Positions 1 to 11,800 are shown, counted from the first letter of the stretch. The stretch is DNA of 64,000 nucleotides from Phoronis australis (GCA_002633005.1 NMRA01000284.1:11266-75265), one strand, 5' to 3'. Notes: generated by a model from the sequence alone, not told the origin. Translations and numbers: made by a program.

Positions 1-790
1 TCTTGGTTCCCCCTTTTTGCTACAGGGGGTCTTAAGTGGCTACTTATGTCGCTAAGTGGTCAGGCAAGTGGCTGTTTCGACTAGTTCACCTATAGTAAAA
101 GATTTACATGTATCTAACCTACAGCGCAAATGTGAAAAGTACTGGCCAAATTTGGGGACGACCAAAGCTCACGGCGACATTAGTGTGACTCTCATACAGG
201 AAGATGTGTTACCTGAGTACACGATCAGGACCTTGTCTTTCACTGTAAGTTATTTTTGCTTGACATTTTCAAGATGACAGAAATTATCTCCCAGTATCAG
301 TTATTATCTCCCTTGGTACTTTATTTACTATTAGAGGTGTGTTGCAGCAGCTGTTATCGTATTGTTTTTCGAAAGACAATAACAATGTCAAGTCAGTTTC
401 TGTTGGGAAATGAGTTCCAGTGTAATCTCTTAACATTGAAGTAGTCTATAGTTGCAATAGAATAGGTATTTCATTGATCGTGACCATGTTGAGCAGATGA
501 AATTCATTTGTTCCGAACATTTGTTGTGGAGGATAAGAATGTTTCCACCTTCAGCTAAGCGTGTTGGATGAACTTCGCGCATCTCGGTGACTCAGATCTA
601 GAATTAGGTCATATACAAGAGGAGCTGCAGTTCATGGTCCTTATTGCATGCTGGGATGGCTGATCTTGATGTAGCCAACCTTCTTAACTTGCCGAGAATA
701 CCAGTACTCTTCTCTGGCTAGAACCTGGCCATTGTTCACTGTATGGCCAGTCAACTTTGTAGTGTTCCTTCATTCTAGTTCCTAGAGAGT
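1..790. other. Non-coding stretch, nothing recognised
   Basis: Only short open frames are present (for example 56-277 and 256-444). They lack recognisable domains and have no convincing splice context. I see no RNA gene or repeat with clear ends here. Confidence 0.5.
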
Positions 791-950
791 GTTTAGTTCC
801 CCTATATAGGTGTGGGAGGGGTTCTCTATGTTTAAGTTTCCCCTATGTAGGTGTGATAGGGGTCTTCTATATTTAGTTTCCCCTATTCAGGTGTTGGAGG
901 GGTCCTCTATGTTTAGTACCCCTATGTTGGTTTGGGAGGGGTCTTCTTTG
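791..950. repeat. Minisatellite, about four 40-bp units
   Basis: Four head-to-tail units of about 40 bp each begin with TTTAG, pass through CCCCTAT, a TAGGTGT-like stretch and AGGGGT, and end near TCTAT. The units begin at about 791, 830, 871 and 911. They differ from each other by several substitutions and small indels, so the array is not recent. Confidence 0.8.
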
Positions 951-1454
951 TAGCTGAGAGAGCTGGTAGACTATGCATGACTTAATTCTTGTCGTTGGGA
1001 GTAGGTTCCTTGTATCGTATAGTTGGTCAACACTTCAGCTTGTCAAAGACATGGCATCCTTCTGGGTCTGGAATGATTTTAAACATTGAGTAAATATTTC
1101 ATTTGTGAAAAATGGGTGAAGGTTGATAATAACCATACTCAAACCAGTGTGTTTGATGTGCAATGTCTGCTACATGTGTCTTACTTGGAAAGGAATGGGT
1201 AATTTTTTTAGAATGTTCTTGTATATTTTGCAGAAATTTGACGAGCTAAGACAAGTNGTGCTAAGTTTCAAAAAAATCGGTGATTTTGGGTATAGACTCT
1301 ACCTGTTGGTTTTTATGTGGAGTCACTCTTAATTAAACTGGCAGTCACTGGCCTTATTTCGGCGAATGTCTGGGAGAGATTCGGGTGAGAACTGACGATC
1401 TGTAATAAAATCAAAAACACAACGGATTGCCGTACTTTATAACTCTACAGTGAA
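951..1454. other. Non-coding stretch containing an N join
   Basis: No gene is supported. There is a single N at 1257 in otherwise ordinary AT-rich sequence, probably a scaffold join of nominal length. A 69-residue frame (1123-1332) crosses the N and has no recognisable domain. Confidence 0.45.
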
Positions 1455-1674
1455 ACAAGAACCCCGTTGTAAAACAGATATCCCAGACGGTCGAAAACAG
1501 ACTCCCGCGCCTTCAACTGAAAACAGCTAACCAGCCCTAAAATCTCGAACCCTGCTCCGGTGACAGGAACACCCGGACAATTTTTCAAGGTTCGTGTTCA
1601 GTTTTCGGGCTGTGGTTAGCTATTTTGAAGTCGGCGGTATGTTTTTACACCGGGTTCCTTTTTCGATGGAATAC
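1455..1674. repeat. Fold-back inverted repeat, about 220 bp
   Basis: The left arm (about 1455-1555) contains AAGAACCCCGTTGTAAAAC and GCTAACCAGCCC. The right arm (about 1580-1674) carries their approximate reverse complements, with GGGCTGTGGTTAGC and TTTTTACACCGGGTTCC. The arms are imperfect and the loop is very short, so the unit could fold almost entirely on itself. This looks like a small fold-back transposon or MITE. I did not see a clear target duplication. Confidence 0.6.
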
Positions 1675-3182
1675 CCTGCTCTCTAGTCAAGGCTAATAAG
1701 CCCAAGAAAATTATCCCAGAACCCCAGAAATGCAGGTTTCTGTCGTAATTTCGATAATGTCTATCTCAGCCCTGTAGTTAGGAGGTACTTGTGAACAATA
1801 AGTGTATTGGCAACCACAATGAACGCGACGACAGGGAAAATCCCAGTTCAGTTGGCGTGATGTCATGGGGGACTAAGACCCAGGTTCAGGTATTGAGCGG
1901 TGCTTACAATAGGTAATATTATGACTCATTATTACTTTGGGGCATTCCATTAAATCGCACAATGGCGAGTATCGCAAATTTCGCGTTGCCTGTGACTTTG
2001 GGTTGGTAACGGAAACGGGATCCTTTCACGGTATGGAATATCATACAACTAGTGTCAAGAGAGTCAAAGGCCTTCTCTGGTGTTCATTTCAAGGCAGCTA
2101 AGCAGGACGAAATGTAACTTTAACGTATTTAGAAGTTTTTCATTTTCCGATAGGCAAAACGCTGAAGATGCTAACAGTAGTAAAAAGGTTCTTGTGTCGT
2201 GTTCATGAGTGATTCCACTTGGTGAGCTGATCCTTTGTAAATCAACAACAAATCACACACATCTTCCACAAATCTCAGGCTGAGTAAAGGAACGACTTGA
2301 GACGAGTACATAGCAGCTTAATTTGCATAACGTTTGTTACGTTGATCTGTTTTAGTTGAGCAATCTTCGTGGCAACAAGATCGGATATTGTCGATTTCCA
2401 ACTGCTGTACTCTGCATGGTATTCATTAGCGACACGAAAAGGCTTGTAGCTAGATGACCTTCATATAAACAGGCAGGTAATTATTACTTATTTTTGCATT
2501 TGTTCCAATCAGAAGACCCATTGCAATTATACGCGAACTCCAGTCAAGTATGTGTAAAACACGTTACCCTACAAGTGAAGTAACGGAATAACTTTGTTAT
2601 CAAGGATCGCATTGATACTAAACCAATAAAACTAAATATTTTCAAAGTCCTTGTTTATCCCACCTTCTTGCTGCGTGCAGGAAAGCGTTTCTGAGAAGTT
2701 CGTGATCTCATGATTAATTTTTATCCGAGCGACGAATTTTTCAAAAACACGATTTCTTTTCATCTATATTTTATTACATGTTTAAAGGTTATTTTTAAAA
2801 AACGATCTTTGGTAACGCAGGCGGTTATAAATCCGCTTTCCAACTCAGTAAACAACCTTTGATTTAGACCACTTTTAAACGTGGTAAAATTGATCACAAA
2901 TTGTACCTTAGTCAAATCAGAGTTTATTTCAGCACTGATAGTAGTTCATTGTTGCTGTAAACGAGCCTAGTCTGCAAGTTGGTTTGTCACGGAGTGTCAT
3001 TTTATGCGTCCAGCCTAGTCTCTAAGAAAGATCTCCGTCAGTTCTTTGCAAACATAGAGATCACTTCTCATTGGAGTAATGAACAAGTTGAGGCCAATTT
3101 TATGGCGGTAAGTAGCCTCAAACAAAAAATTTTTATTGGACGGAACGCCGCTTTATAACATGTAGGACCCAAGTAAATTATT
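1675..3182. other. Long non-coding stretch
   Basis: No open frame over 60 codons and no domain is recognised. The sequence is AT-rich with scattered simple motifs. No repeat with definable ends was found. Confidence 0.45.
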
Positions 3183-3425
3183 CAGTGTTGGCTAATTACA
3201 AAACATCGTGTCTCAAAAACGGCTGTTTGGATTTATGTGAAACTTTTAGATACTACGTTTTTTGCGCTGTTCTCCAAACTTTTAGGAATTGTTTTTAAAA
3301 TGTTTCATCTGTGCATGAGGGGCAATCAAAAAATAGGACTTTTATCAGAGTTAAAAGTCAAAAGTGGCATAAAACGAAAACGAAATGATGATTTAGAAAA
3401 CTATAAGAGGCGTTTTTGAGGTTTT
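3183..3425 (+). repeat. Dispersed repeat family R1, copy 1
   Basis: This segment matches the reverse complement of 23800-24015 and of about 49856-50020. Shared landmarks in order are GTCTCAAAAACGGCT, a GTGAAAC stretch, GATACTACG, TTCTCCAAA, TTTAGGAATTGTTTTTAAA, GCATGAGGG and ATAGGACTTTTAT. A shorter relative lies at about 7300-7404 on the minus strand. The first part resembles the middle of the TTAA-flanked elements at 34205-35611 and 46330-47719, so R1 may be fragments of a related element. The 60-residue open frame inside it is probably not a gene. Confidence 0.65.
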
Positions 3426-3541
3426 ATCTTGAACATTAATAATATTACATGAAGTTTGGTCTTATTTTGTTGTCAATGTACCCTTCTTTTGTGCTACAAA
3501 AATGTAGTCGTGTGAGTCATTCAATGCCAGACTGCTTCCAG

Positions 3542-3802
3542 CAGTGGCGGATTTAGGTGGGAGACAAGGGGGCCATGGCCCCCCTAAAATTCGCAACCGG
3601 GCGGCTCGGAGGGTGATTAAACAATGCTTAGGCCTTGAACAAACCCCCGTTTACTTTTTTTTTAGTCAACAGGTGCGCAAACCCAAAAATTCGAGACCCC
3701 TGCATCCCCAGATTTTAGACTGGGCTCGCGCATCTGCCGAAATTCTGCTTATTCCTGTGCCCTGGCCCCCCCCCCTAACTCAAAATCCTGGATCGGCCCC
3801 TG
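3542..3802 (+). mobile_element. hAT-like MITE, copy 1 (261 bp)
   Basis: It starts CAGTGGCGGATTTAGG and ends GGATCGGCCCCTG, an imperfect terminal inverted repeat of the CAGGGGCGGATCC type. Next to the left end is a stretch reading GGCCATGGCCCCCCTAAAATTC, and next to the right end CCCCCTAACTCAAAATCCTGG. The body is closely similar to 58030-58343, including CAAACCC and AAAATTCGAGACCCCTGCAT. It carries no transposase. A 97-residue open frame across it is incidental. Confidence 0.8.
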
Positions 3803-4880
3803 GCAAATACATACTTTTACTCAGTTACAATCTGTAGTTTTATTTTCTTTTGAAGACCGGGTTATAAGGAAAACATTGATGAAGAGGAAACTGTACGAAA
3901 CTGTCTGTGTCCATCAGTCTGTCAGGACTGCTACCGTATTTTTGATGACGGTGTACAGTGTACATGTCAAACAGATTAAGATGCTCAAAGTGCGTGCAAA
4001 TGCAATTGTAATCACAGCTTTCTTCGAGTTTAGAGTGCAAATTTGACTCATAAACCGTTTCAGGCCACCACTGCAACAAACCGAAATTCACGTTTACTCG
4101 AATAAATTTTGAAAAATTCTTGGGAGGGTGCCAAAAATCCTTGTCTCCAGTGCTCTCCCGGTTGTCCGTCAAGTTCATGTATTTCGGGGAAATCGCCTAT
4201 CCCAAACACCAAAGTGCAATAGTTGATTTTTGTAAATTTGAAATAACTCGATAATTAATTAATTAATTAATTTTGAGCGGCAGGATGATAAAATTCTGAC
4301 TTTTCAATTTAGGTTGCAAACCCCAAAATACCCATTTTCAACAAAGGAAGCAGTGTCCCTAATGCAGTGTACCAGTTAGGGAGCCCGGAACTGCACCCCT
4401 TTAAAGCGTATCTTCCAATGCATGTCCCTAATAAAGGCAATTTTTCCCCAAATTGGATTGGACCTTAATAATGTGAATCTTGACACTGAAGTGTCATTTT
4501 CTCTCTGGGAAATACATGTAGTAAGATAAATATATAAATGACGTTTCTGACGCGATTCCATCACTCATTTTGAGCTGATTCTTTTACTCCTAATATTTCT
4601 ACGGATTTCGCAGCTTGGGCTAGAAGTTCTTTTTACTTTACTTTTAAAAATTAATACACTCTGAAGAATGACTTGGATGGCACATCTCTTTGGCATCCTA
4701 ATAAAGTGAAATGTCGCTAAGAATGAAAGTCATTACCTGGCGGAGTAAATGTGTGACGTGCTCAAGTCTGGACAGTGACATTTGTCACACAGGCGCCTCC
4801 ACTGAGTTTGCGGCCCCACCCGTCAGCAACAAACTCCGGACGTCTGTGGCCAGGGGTGCTATGATCAGAAAAGAAGTAAT
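3803..4880. other. Non-coding stretch
   Basis: Open frames at 3840-4178 and 4376-4564 on the minus strand have no recognisable domain and I do not call them genes. A short run of TTAA repeats lies at about 4251-4273. Nothing else stands out. Confidence 0.45.
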
Positions 4881-5460
4881 CTGATTTTGGGACCACGTGG
4901 GCAAAAGTCGAATTATTTTGTGCCCCCGTTCAAAATAGTTTACCTGCCGGCTCCCTACGGACCTGCTGAAGCGATTAAAGAGGAAGACAGCTGATGGTGA
5001 GGTACAACTCGGAGGGTGCAGGCGGAGGTCAAACGGATGTCGACTAGGGTGGAGGGGAATAAAATTGGTCGACCTTGGGGGCGAAACTGTTTAGTAGCGG
5101 AGGTGAAACCGGAGTCGACCGGGGTGGGTGTGCTTTTCTCAAACCAAACCCTGGCCCCCTTCTCCAATACCCAGTCAGGACACCTATGGCAAAGGGCCAG
5201 GCTACGAAATTGGCAATGACCAGGTAGGAGAAGCATTTGACTTCGGGAACACGAGGGCAAAACTCGAATTAGTTTGTGCCCCCTTCCTCAAAAGCAGAGA
5301 CCTTCCTACGGGTCTGCAAAAGGTACGTATTAAAGAGGATGAGAGGGTAAAACTGTTGGCGGGGTGTAACTGGTGGGGATTGGGGAGGGGGGGGTGGCAA
5401 AGTGCAGGCGGAGGTAAAATAGGTGTCGACTGGGGGAGGAGGGGAGCATACGTGTCCCAT
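4881..5460 (+). repeat. Diverged tandem repeat, GC-rich
   Basis: Two long units begin near 4882 and 5238. They share an ACGnGGGCAAAA stretch, TTTGTGCCCCC, ATTAAAGAGGA and a GTCGAC-containing block. The block of the form GCGGAGGTnAAA followed by GTCGAC and a G-rich tail occurs three times, near 5022, 5097 and 5408. Overlapping open frames on both strands here (for example 5128-5625) come from the low stop-codon content of the repeat and are not supported as genes. Confidence 0.65.
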
Positions 5461-5554
5461 CCCACTAAAGAAAAATTGTCTACGCCTATGGGCATTATAA
5501 CAATATTTCATTGGACAGCACGAACTGTAAACCAGTCTGTTTTTTGTTTTGCAG

Positions 5555-5730
5555 TGCTATCGACGACAGACCCAAAGTATCGTGTGGCGACAACATGTCG
5601 AGTTCCGATAATTCACCCAGTTTGAATAATCAGGGGTCAACCGTTGTTGTTGCTAACAATGTTCAGATTGGCAACTACAACCAGATCATTCAAAGTCAAC
5701 CTGAAGATCATGTAGCCGATAGTGATCAAA
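5555..5730 (+). CDS. RHIM-like protein, exon 1
   Basis: Candidate first coding exon of a small signalling protein. It follows a good acceptor (TTTTTGTTTTGCAG, ending 5554) and ends at a donor (AAA|GTATGT, 5730/5731). The first ATG in frame is at 5595, in a favourable AACATGT context. The frame is also open back to the acceptor, so an upstream coding exon is possible. From that ATG the exon encodes 45 residues plus one base. Residues 17-33 read VVVANNVQIGNYNQIIQ. This fits the RIP homotypic interaction motif core, (I/V)Q(I/V)G followed by N three residues on, as in RIPK1 and RIPK3, where the motif builds amyloid-type signalling filaments. The flanks are low in complexity (S, N, Q, D). The motif is seen directly. 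The function is inferred, and such a short motif can arise by chance. Confidence 0.6.
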
Positions 5731-6363
5731 GTATGTTTGTGTTTGATCATGTTTCTGTTCCTCAACTCTACCTGTCTATCCTACTTGCCTGTCTAACCAT
5801 GGGTCGTTACCTATTGGTCTATGCACCTGCCTGCCTGCCTGGTACACATATTTCCAGGAAAAAATCTCTGTCTGTGTATCTGTCTGTATGCCCGCCTGTA
5901 GCACTAGGGTCAGATAATTGGTAAAACACTAGCGAAAACGTAAACGAACAGCCCGCGAAGGGGTGATTTTCTTCAGCAGTATATTTCTTTACCACCCGAA
6001 TCATCGCTTTTTAAAAGAAAATTGATGTCAAAACACGTTCACTCTCTGCAATGAATTGATTAATGTGACGATAAGCAAAGGTCTTGCACCCTGCGTACTG
6101 TACTTGCGTCCTTTAAGCGGTCTGGATACAAAAGACCTGGCGAATACGCTAGCTGTTTTGGGGTAACTCAAGTCGCCAGCATACGTTCAAATGACTAGCG
6201 TTGTTTTTAGCTACTTTTCTCGATAATGTGCACCCATTGTTTGCATCCGCCGCTTCGCAGTTTGTATTCTATCCAGTATCTGTGTTGCGAGTTCGCAACG
6301 TACTTCGAAAAATGTTTTTACGATTGTTTACTATACAAATCACCAGACAGTATCCCTTCACAG

Positions 6364-6483
6364 GTAATGAGATGGAACAAGACCTTTCACAGCTACAAGA
6401 TTATGCCGAAAGGAAAGAGTTGAAAGCAATTGCACCAATCAAAAGAAACAGAGTTTATTTGCTTCTGTTCTTGATCTTAACAG
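6364..6483 (+). CDS. RHIM-like protein, exon 2 (tentative)
   Basis: It is chosen because it keeps the frame. The acceptor is CCCTTCACAG (ending 6363) and the donor is ACAG|GTACAC (6483/6484). The 120-base exon carries phase 1 in and out. It encodes a charged helix-like part (NEMEQDLSQLQDYAERKELK) followed by a short hydrophobic run, VYLLLFLILT. That run is odd for a cytosolic adaptor and could mean the true donor lies earlier or that intron has been read as exon. No domain is recognised. Confidence 0.35.
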
Positions 6484-7777
6484 GTACACATGGGCTGCTT
6501 TTTAACATTTTTGGTGCAAGATTGGTTGAGCACTTTGATTTATGCAGTGGCATCAAGAGATGTTAATTTTAGCTCACAACAGGTTAGGCACGTTCGCAAA
6601 TTTTACTGTCTGAGAAAAACGCAACAAGCAAAGCTACTCATCCGTTTTACGTTCGTTTAGCCTTCTGACTGGTCTTACTGAAAAGCAGACTTAAATCAAG
6701 TGTGTCTTTTTCATGCGATACTAGACTTGTCTGGATTTTTTCGCATGGATATTTTTTTAATTAAATAGGCCAACTGTGAACTCCTCCTCAGCGCCCAATC
6801 GAAACCAAAGCTGTCGCCTGGTAAAATCACATCGGATTGTGTTGTTTTATAGCTGTGGTCAAGGCTAATAACTTCAGTCTATCCCAATCAAAAGTAATCC
6901 CAAAAAATAATGTGTTTTCAGCTTTTAAACCCGATAAATGTTCCCTTAGCGTTCATAAAATGAGGGCACAGAAACTTGGAGAATGTGCTGCAAAGGTTTT
7001 GTGCAGAACACAATCCAGAAGTCAGAGCATTCAGCCAATAATAAAACCAAGGAGTTTAAGTCAACAAAGGCATTCACTGAAAACAGAAAGCCTGTGAAAT
7101 TTAGTTTTAGGCTTTATATTAAATCGAACGTTAACTGGGTCACATAAGCAAGGCTTTTATTGAAAATAAGGAAAAGTAAAAAGGTCTAATCGTAACAAAA
7201 CAGCAGTATCAACAATTAAGACCAAAGTTCGATTCATGCTCAAGATGAAATCTCCAAATCGCTATTACAATTTTCGAAGTTATCCGATTACGTCATACAA
7301 ATTTTCGGGTTTTTTTCATTATAATCTTGAAAAACCTAAAAAATTAAACACGTTTAAAAACTATTCCTAGCAGCGTTTTGGAGAATAACATGAAACGTAG
7401 TATGCAAAATTGATTAAATACACGACACTTGTCGTAGTTAACCATCTTTACTCCATTCCGTTCGTATCCTCTGTACAAAGTTCGACATTCAACAGAACAT
7501 TGGTGAAGCAAATGACCTGAGACAACATGTCTCTTTTAATCATGATGATTGAAAGACACACGATATTTCGAAACATACTTGTTTCATTCTCATCAAGTGT
7601 CGTGTATTTAACCAAATTTGTATAACGAATATCTGTTACTCAAGTATAGATGGCATAGTATTTGAAAGTTTCAAATGAATCCAACTGTACATTTCTGAGA
7701 TATGATCTTCCGCAGTCAGCCAAACCTCGGACATTTTTATATTCTCTACGTAATTATTGAATTGTCTGTGTTAACAG
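6484..7777 (+). other. Intron of the RHIM-like gene model
   Basis: The intron holds an R1-related fragment (about 7300-7404, minus) and a short inverted-repeat element (7405-7620). The 86-residue open frame at 6837-7097 has no recognisable domain and lacks good splice sites, so it was not included as an exon. Confidence 0.4.
7405..7620. mobile_element. MITE-like element with 27-bp inverted ends
   Basis: The left end, 7405-7431, contains TTAAATACACGACACTTG. The right end, 7594-7620, is its reverse complement with two differences in 27 bases. The interior is about 160 bp and includes AAAGACACACGATATTTCG and no coding capacity. I could not define a target duplication. It abuts an R1-like repeat fragment on its left. 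Confidence 0.7.
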
Positions 7778-8229
7778 GGACGACAATGGCGCTGAACTTC
7801 GCTTTTACTTCAACGACATCAAACGAAACCAGCACACTTGTCAACTTAATGCGGGGAGTTTACGGTGAGATTCTTAACATGTTGACCCCGCCACCTCAAA
7901 TGCCTAAATTACGGATAGTTCATCCACCTCAGCAAACGGTAGAACGCGTCACGCCTGTATGCGATGGCACAGCAGTCATACTGAGTGCCTTGTCAGCATT
8001 GGTTGTGTCATGGATACCATCACTGGGAAGACGGTATGCTCTGTCTGAGTTGCTGGAACAATTGTCAAACCAGGAGAAGTCGCGCCTTAGAAAGGGGGCA
8101 AAAGAGTTGATGGAAGAAAGAAAACTTGGCGACTTTCAGACGGCTGTAGATGAAAACCGTGATGACGACATATTGGATGTTCTCAAGATTGCTCTTTATG
8201 AAACCAGTGGAATCCAGATCGTGATGTAA
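7778..8229 (+). CDS. RHIM-like protein, last exon; unrecognised C-terminal part
   Basis: It follows the acceptor GTTAACAG (ending 7777) and reads in the phase left by exon 2, giving 150 further residues to a TAA... stop at 8227-8229. With exons 1 and 2 the model makes about 235 residues. The part has a proline-rich segment (LTPPPQMPK), a hydrophobic stretch (AVILSALSALVVSWIPSL) and then a charged helical C-terminus containing ALSELLEQLSNQEKSRLRKG. I do not recognise the fold. It looks coding because it is the longest open frame in this 10-kb stretch and has a normal composition. An internal ATG at 7786 would allow it to be a separate gene. No close AATAAA follows; the nearest I see is at about 8983. 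Confidence 0.5.
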
Positions 8230-8584
8230 CAACAGGTAGTCGAATTCGACAAGAAATTTCAAAAATACTAGAAAACACTCCTCTGCGTGCCCATAATACA
8301 CTTCAGATCCCAAATAGACCCTTTACTTCAGTCCTAGATGGCCTCGAATGAGAAAATTATTCGCGGTGTAAATTTGTCTTGCGCTCTGTATTTGCTCCTT
8401 CCTCGCTACGCTTCCAGAGGCCACTTCTCATTCTATACTTACATGTGCTGTCCAGAGCTGGTGTCACAAGAGGGTAGATAATACGAGTTGCTGGTATGTA
8501 GATACTGTAGGAAACCTGGGAAGCTGAAGGGAAATTAACTAGGATAAGTGGAAATAGAACGTTGAGCCGTCAGGACAAACCAAG

Positions 8585-8836
8585 GGTACCGTTCCAAGAA
8601 AACTGACTTAATAGCTAATACAAATCTTAAATTTATGTCAATTTTAACATAAAACTTCAACTCGTCTTAAGTTCGTTCCAGGAAAGTGATCTTAAGTTTG
8701 GCGTATGTTTTTGACCTAAGATTTTGTCTTAAGCTCGACTTACTTACCGGGTGTGGAAGTTTCAAAGTTTGGAAGTTAAGAAAAATTTTAGACTTAAGTA
8801 AATATGAGCTTAAGTCAATTTCCGGGAACGGGCCTC
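8585..8836. mobile_element. MITE with internal copies of its end motif
   Basis: The left end reads GGTACCGTTCCAAGAAAACT then GACTTAA. The right end, on the other strand, reads GGCCCGTTCCCGGAAATT then GACTTAAG. A GTTCCAGGAAAGTGA stretch followed by TCTTAAG (about 8672-8697) repeats the theme inside. The unit is rich in CTTAAG hexamers. No transposase is present, and it is probably a short non-autonomous DNA transposon. Confidence 0.6.
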
Positions 8837-11800
8837 TGGAATCAAGCCAATAGCTGCGAAGACCCATTCGCCTGTCTGCCTACATAATCTTCAAGTGCTA
8901 CCGAATAAGCTGGCAACTTAGGTATCAGGAAATGCGTGCATGTGTCATTTTCGAATTCACGATTCTAGGACTGGCCAACCCCAATAAACCCTGAAGCATT
9001 TCTTGTTGTGTCGCTGATGGTTTCAACGTTCTTGTTGGTAATGGAAATCGAGTATTTTGGAATAGGCCCAACTAGGAGAACGATTTTATTAACATAAGTG
9101 GCTTAATTAATTTCTCGCTTTTATGTGTAAATGTTGAAGAAATTCAGTTTTAATAGTTTGAAAAATATTGTTAAGCTGGTGTAGATAAATATCCAGCTCC
9201 CTCCCCTTGCACCTAAAACCGTCCATATTTATGAACCGCAACCGTCAGTGATATTATCAAGAGTAAGTGATTACACTTACACACAAGCGAATCTCTTTCT
9301 CATGGATGTATATACAGTAGTATACGAATTACAATGCAAATAACTCCTTGGCATTTCATGTTTTATCACTTGCAGTTCTTCACATTTTTTGTTTTATTTC
9401 AGATTTCTTTTTTACTTGTTTGAACTTCATACAGTTATAGTTGCTGAAACGCTGCTATGAAAATATGCGTTCAATTTAATTTTCTTACTACCGACTGCGG
9501 TTAAGTTACATATATGACACCTGGGATGGTTGAAGATGTACATGAAATTTGATGGTAAGAAAAAACGCGATCAGTGGGCTTGGAAAGAAAAGGCAGATTA
9601 GTATTGCTCGAGACCAACCTCGGCCCCTAAATGATCCGCCGTAACAAGCCAGCTTGATCCTATTTTCAAGCTAGTTCAAACGAACTGACAGTTCCAGGGA
9701 TGTGACGAAGATGGCCGAATAGGGCGTCGTCCCCCTCACTGTTTATAGCCAGAGAACTTTCTCCTCACCAAAATTCAAATTCTGAAAATTGTTGTATATA
9801 GTTAAATAAATTTCAGGGTATGCTTTATTTCTACGGAAATAGAGTAGCTTTTTACAGTACTAAAATACGTCATTAACTTGTGATTCTGTTCGCACGGCAA
9901 AGCTGAAAACCAAAGTTCAATAACGCTAATACCTCGCAAAAAGTAAGACCTTGCGAGATTCCGTGAGATATCGACCTGTATTTTCAACTAGAGCGTGTGA
10001 TTTTGGCAGGATTTTCTTGTCGCGAGACAGCCACGGAACTCTAGGCAGGCCTCGGGATATCTGTTGGTAAACCATGACGTTAAGTTCAGTGTGACAGCGA
10101 AATCAAATATTTATCACGCTTGTTTGTTTTCGTACATGGGATAAACATGATATTGTCAACGTTTGATTTCTTATTATTTACGTTACTACTTACACATGTG
10201 GGATTTTCTTTTAAATGTCTATGTTTATGGACGGCGTCAGCACAAAAAATGTGGCGTTAAAGCCATCCCAGCGCCCTGTGGTGCGTCGCCCATGCGTATT
10301 AACGTGCACCGAGTTGTGATTAGTGTAACGTGTCGCCACCTGTCGGTCTTCTTGTAATTGGGTATGACCGTGAGCACTTCCCGCCACTGCCTCTGTTGTA
10401 TATTAGCAGATTTGCAAATCTGTCAATTGGCTTTTAAACGTCCATCCGTGCCAAGTATGTGCCATGTATGTGAAGCACCATCAAGTTTTCACTGGTATTA
10501 GTTAGTTGTGTGGACAGTTGTGGCGGTTAGGGGTGATCGCAGACGAATAGTTGCGAGCTCTGGACTATAGCTCAAATGGGGTTACCGCCACACAGCGAGC
10601 AAAATTCTTACTTCGTCTGATCTATTCATTACGGTAAACATCCGTTGTAAATGTAGTACACGCGATTAAAATGCGCAAGTGAGAAATTTGTTGTTGTATG
10701 GTGATGTAATTATTAACTTTCATTGCTACCAACGGTAATCCGCTGCTGAGTCACGACCGACCTCGCCCGCTTGTCGTGAGGAATTACATGTACGCTAACC
10801 AGGTAAGTGTGTTCCAATAAGTGGAACATTACCTTCACTGCCTCGCCAGGCAAAATCCGTGCGGTTCATTTTGCTGCTGCAGATTGTGTGCTATGATCTG
10901 AGCTCATTTGCGTTCGAGGCACGTAACCCTTGGTCTGCGCTGGCCCTTTCAATGTACTGTGGCGATTATAGGCGGCTTTGCCTTGGTAACTCTGTGTGTT
11001 GTATTTGTGGTACCAATAAAATGTCCCAGTTAAACTCACGGTGTTTCGTTTCATTTGCAACATTACAAATATTTTACGGTGTGGATAGGTTTTTATCCAA
11101 AATAAATAAATGTAGTACTTCCGGATGGTATTGGTTCGTTCTTAATTGTCTTTTGGCTTGTTAGCAGTAATACGTCTACTCATTCCCGGCGGCACATGGT
11201 ATGAAGGCCCGGCCATCATTATCGGCGACAATCGAAACGAACATTTCAACAGTTGTTCAGGGCTTTTTTCATCAAAATACTTCGATTTTCTTACGTGAAC
11301 GTGTGTTTCTTTAGCATAAATCTGTGAGGCCTGTGATGCTCGACTTCCCCGCCTGTTGAGCCAGGTAACATATTTAAAGTTCCCTTTTAAAGCTCACTTT
11401 GCCCGGAATGTGATTTTAAAGTTCAGCCTTCATGTCCAACAGCACAGTAGACCTATTCTGGTAACAACAAAGATTGCACTGGTTACCAGTTATAGATGCC
11501 AAGTTTTCAAAACGTATTTTCAAAATTGTGATTTAGGAATATGAGGTTTTTGCAGTATCATACATGCTGTCGAGTGGCCGCGATCTTTCGGGAAAATTTG
11601 AAACTCGGAGAGGAATACAATCGATAATTAGTCAATTTATCCCCAAATGTTACTCTAGAGAGGTTACTACTCCAGTGTGCTTCGACTCACTATTTTCCTA
11701 TCGTATACACTCAGGAGCTTAGACCATCAGACACTCACGCGAAATCGACGGTTGAAGCCTGGTACTGAAACCGCCTAGGAACTAGTCGTGTGGTCAAATT

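Noticed and set aside
5128-5625. 165-residue open frame on the plus strand, with matching long frames on the minus strand
   Set aside because: It lies mostly in a GC-rich tandem repeat that is low in stop codons in all frames. It has no domain and crosses the good acceptor at 5554.
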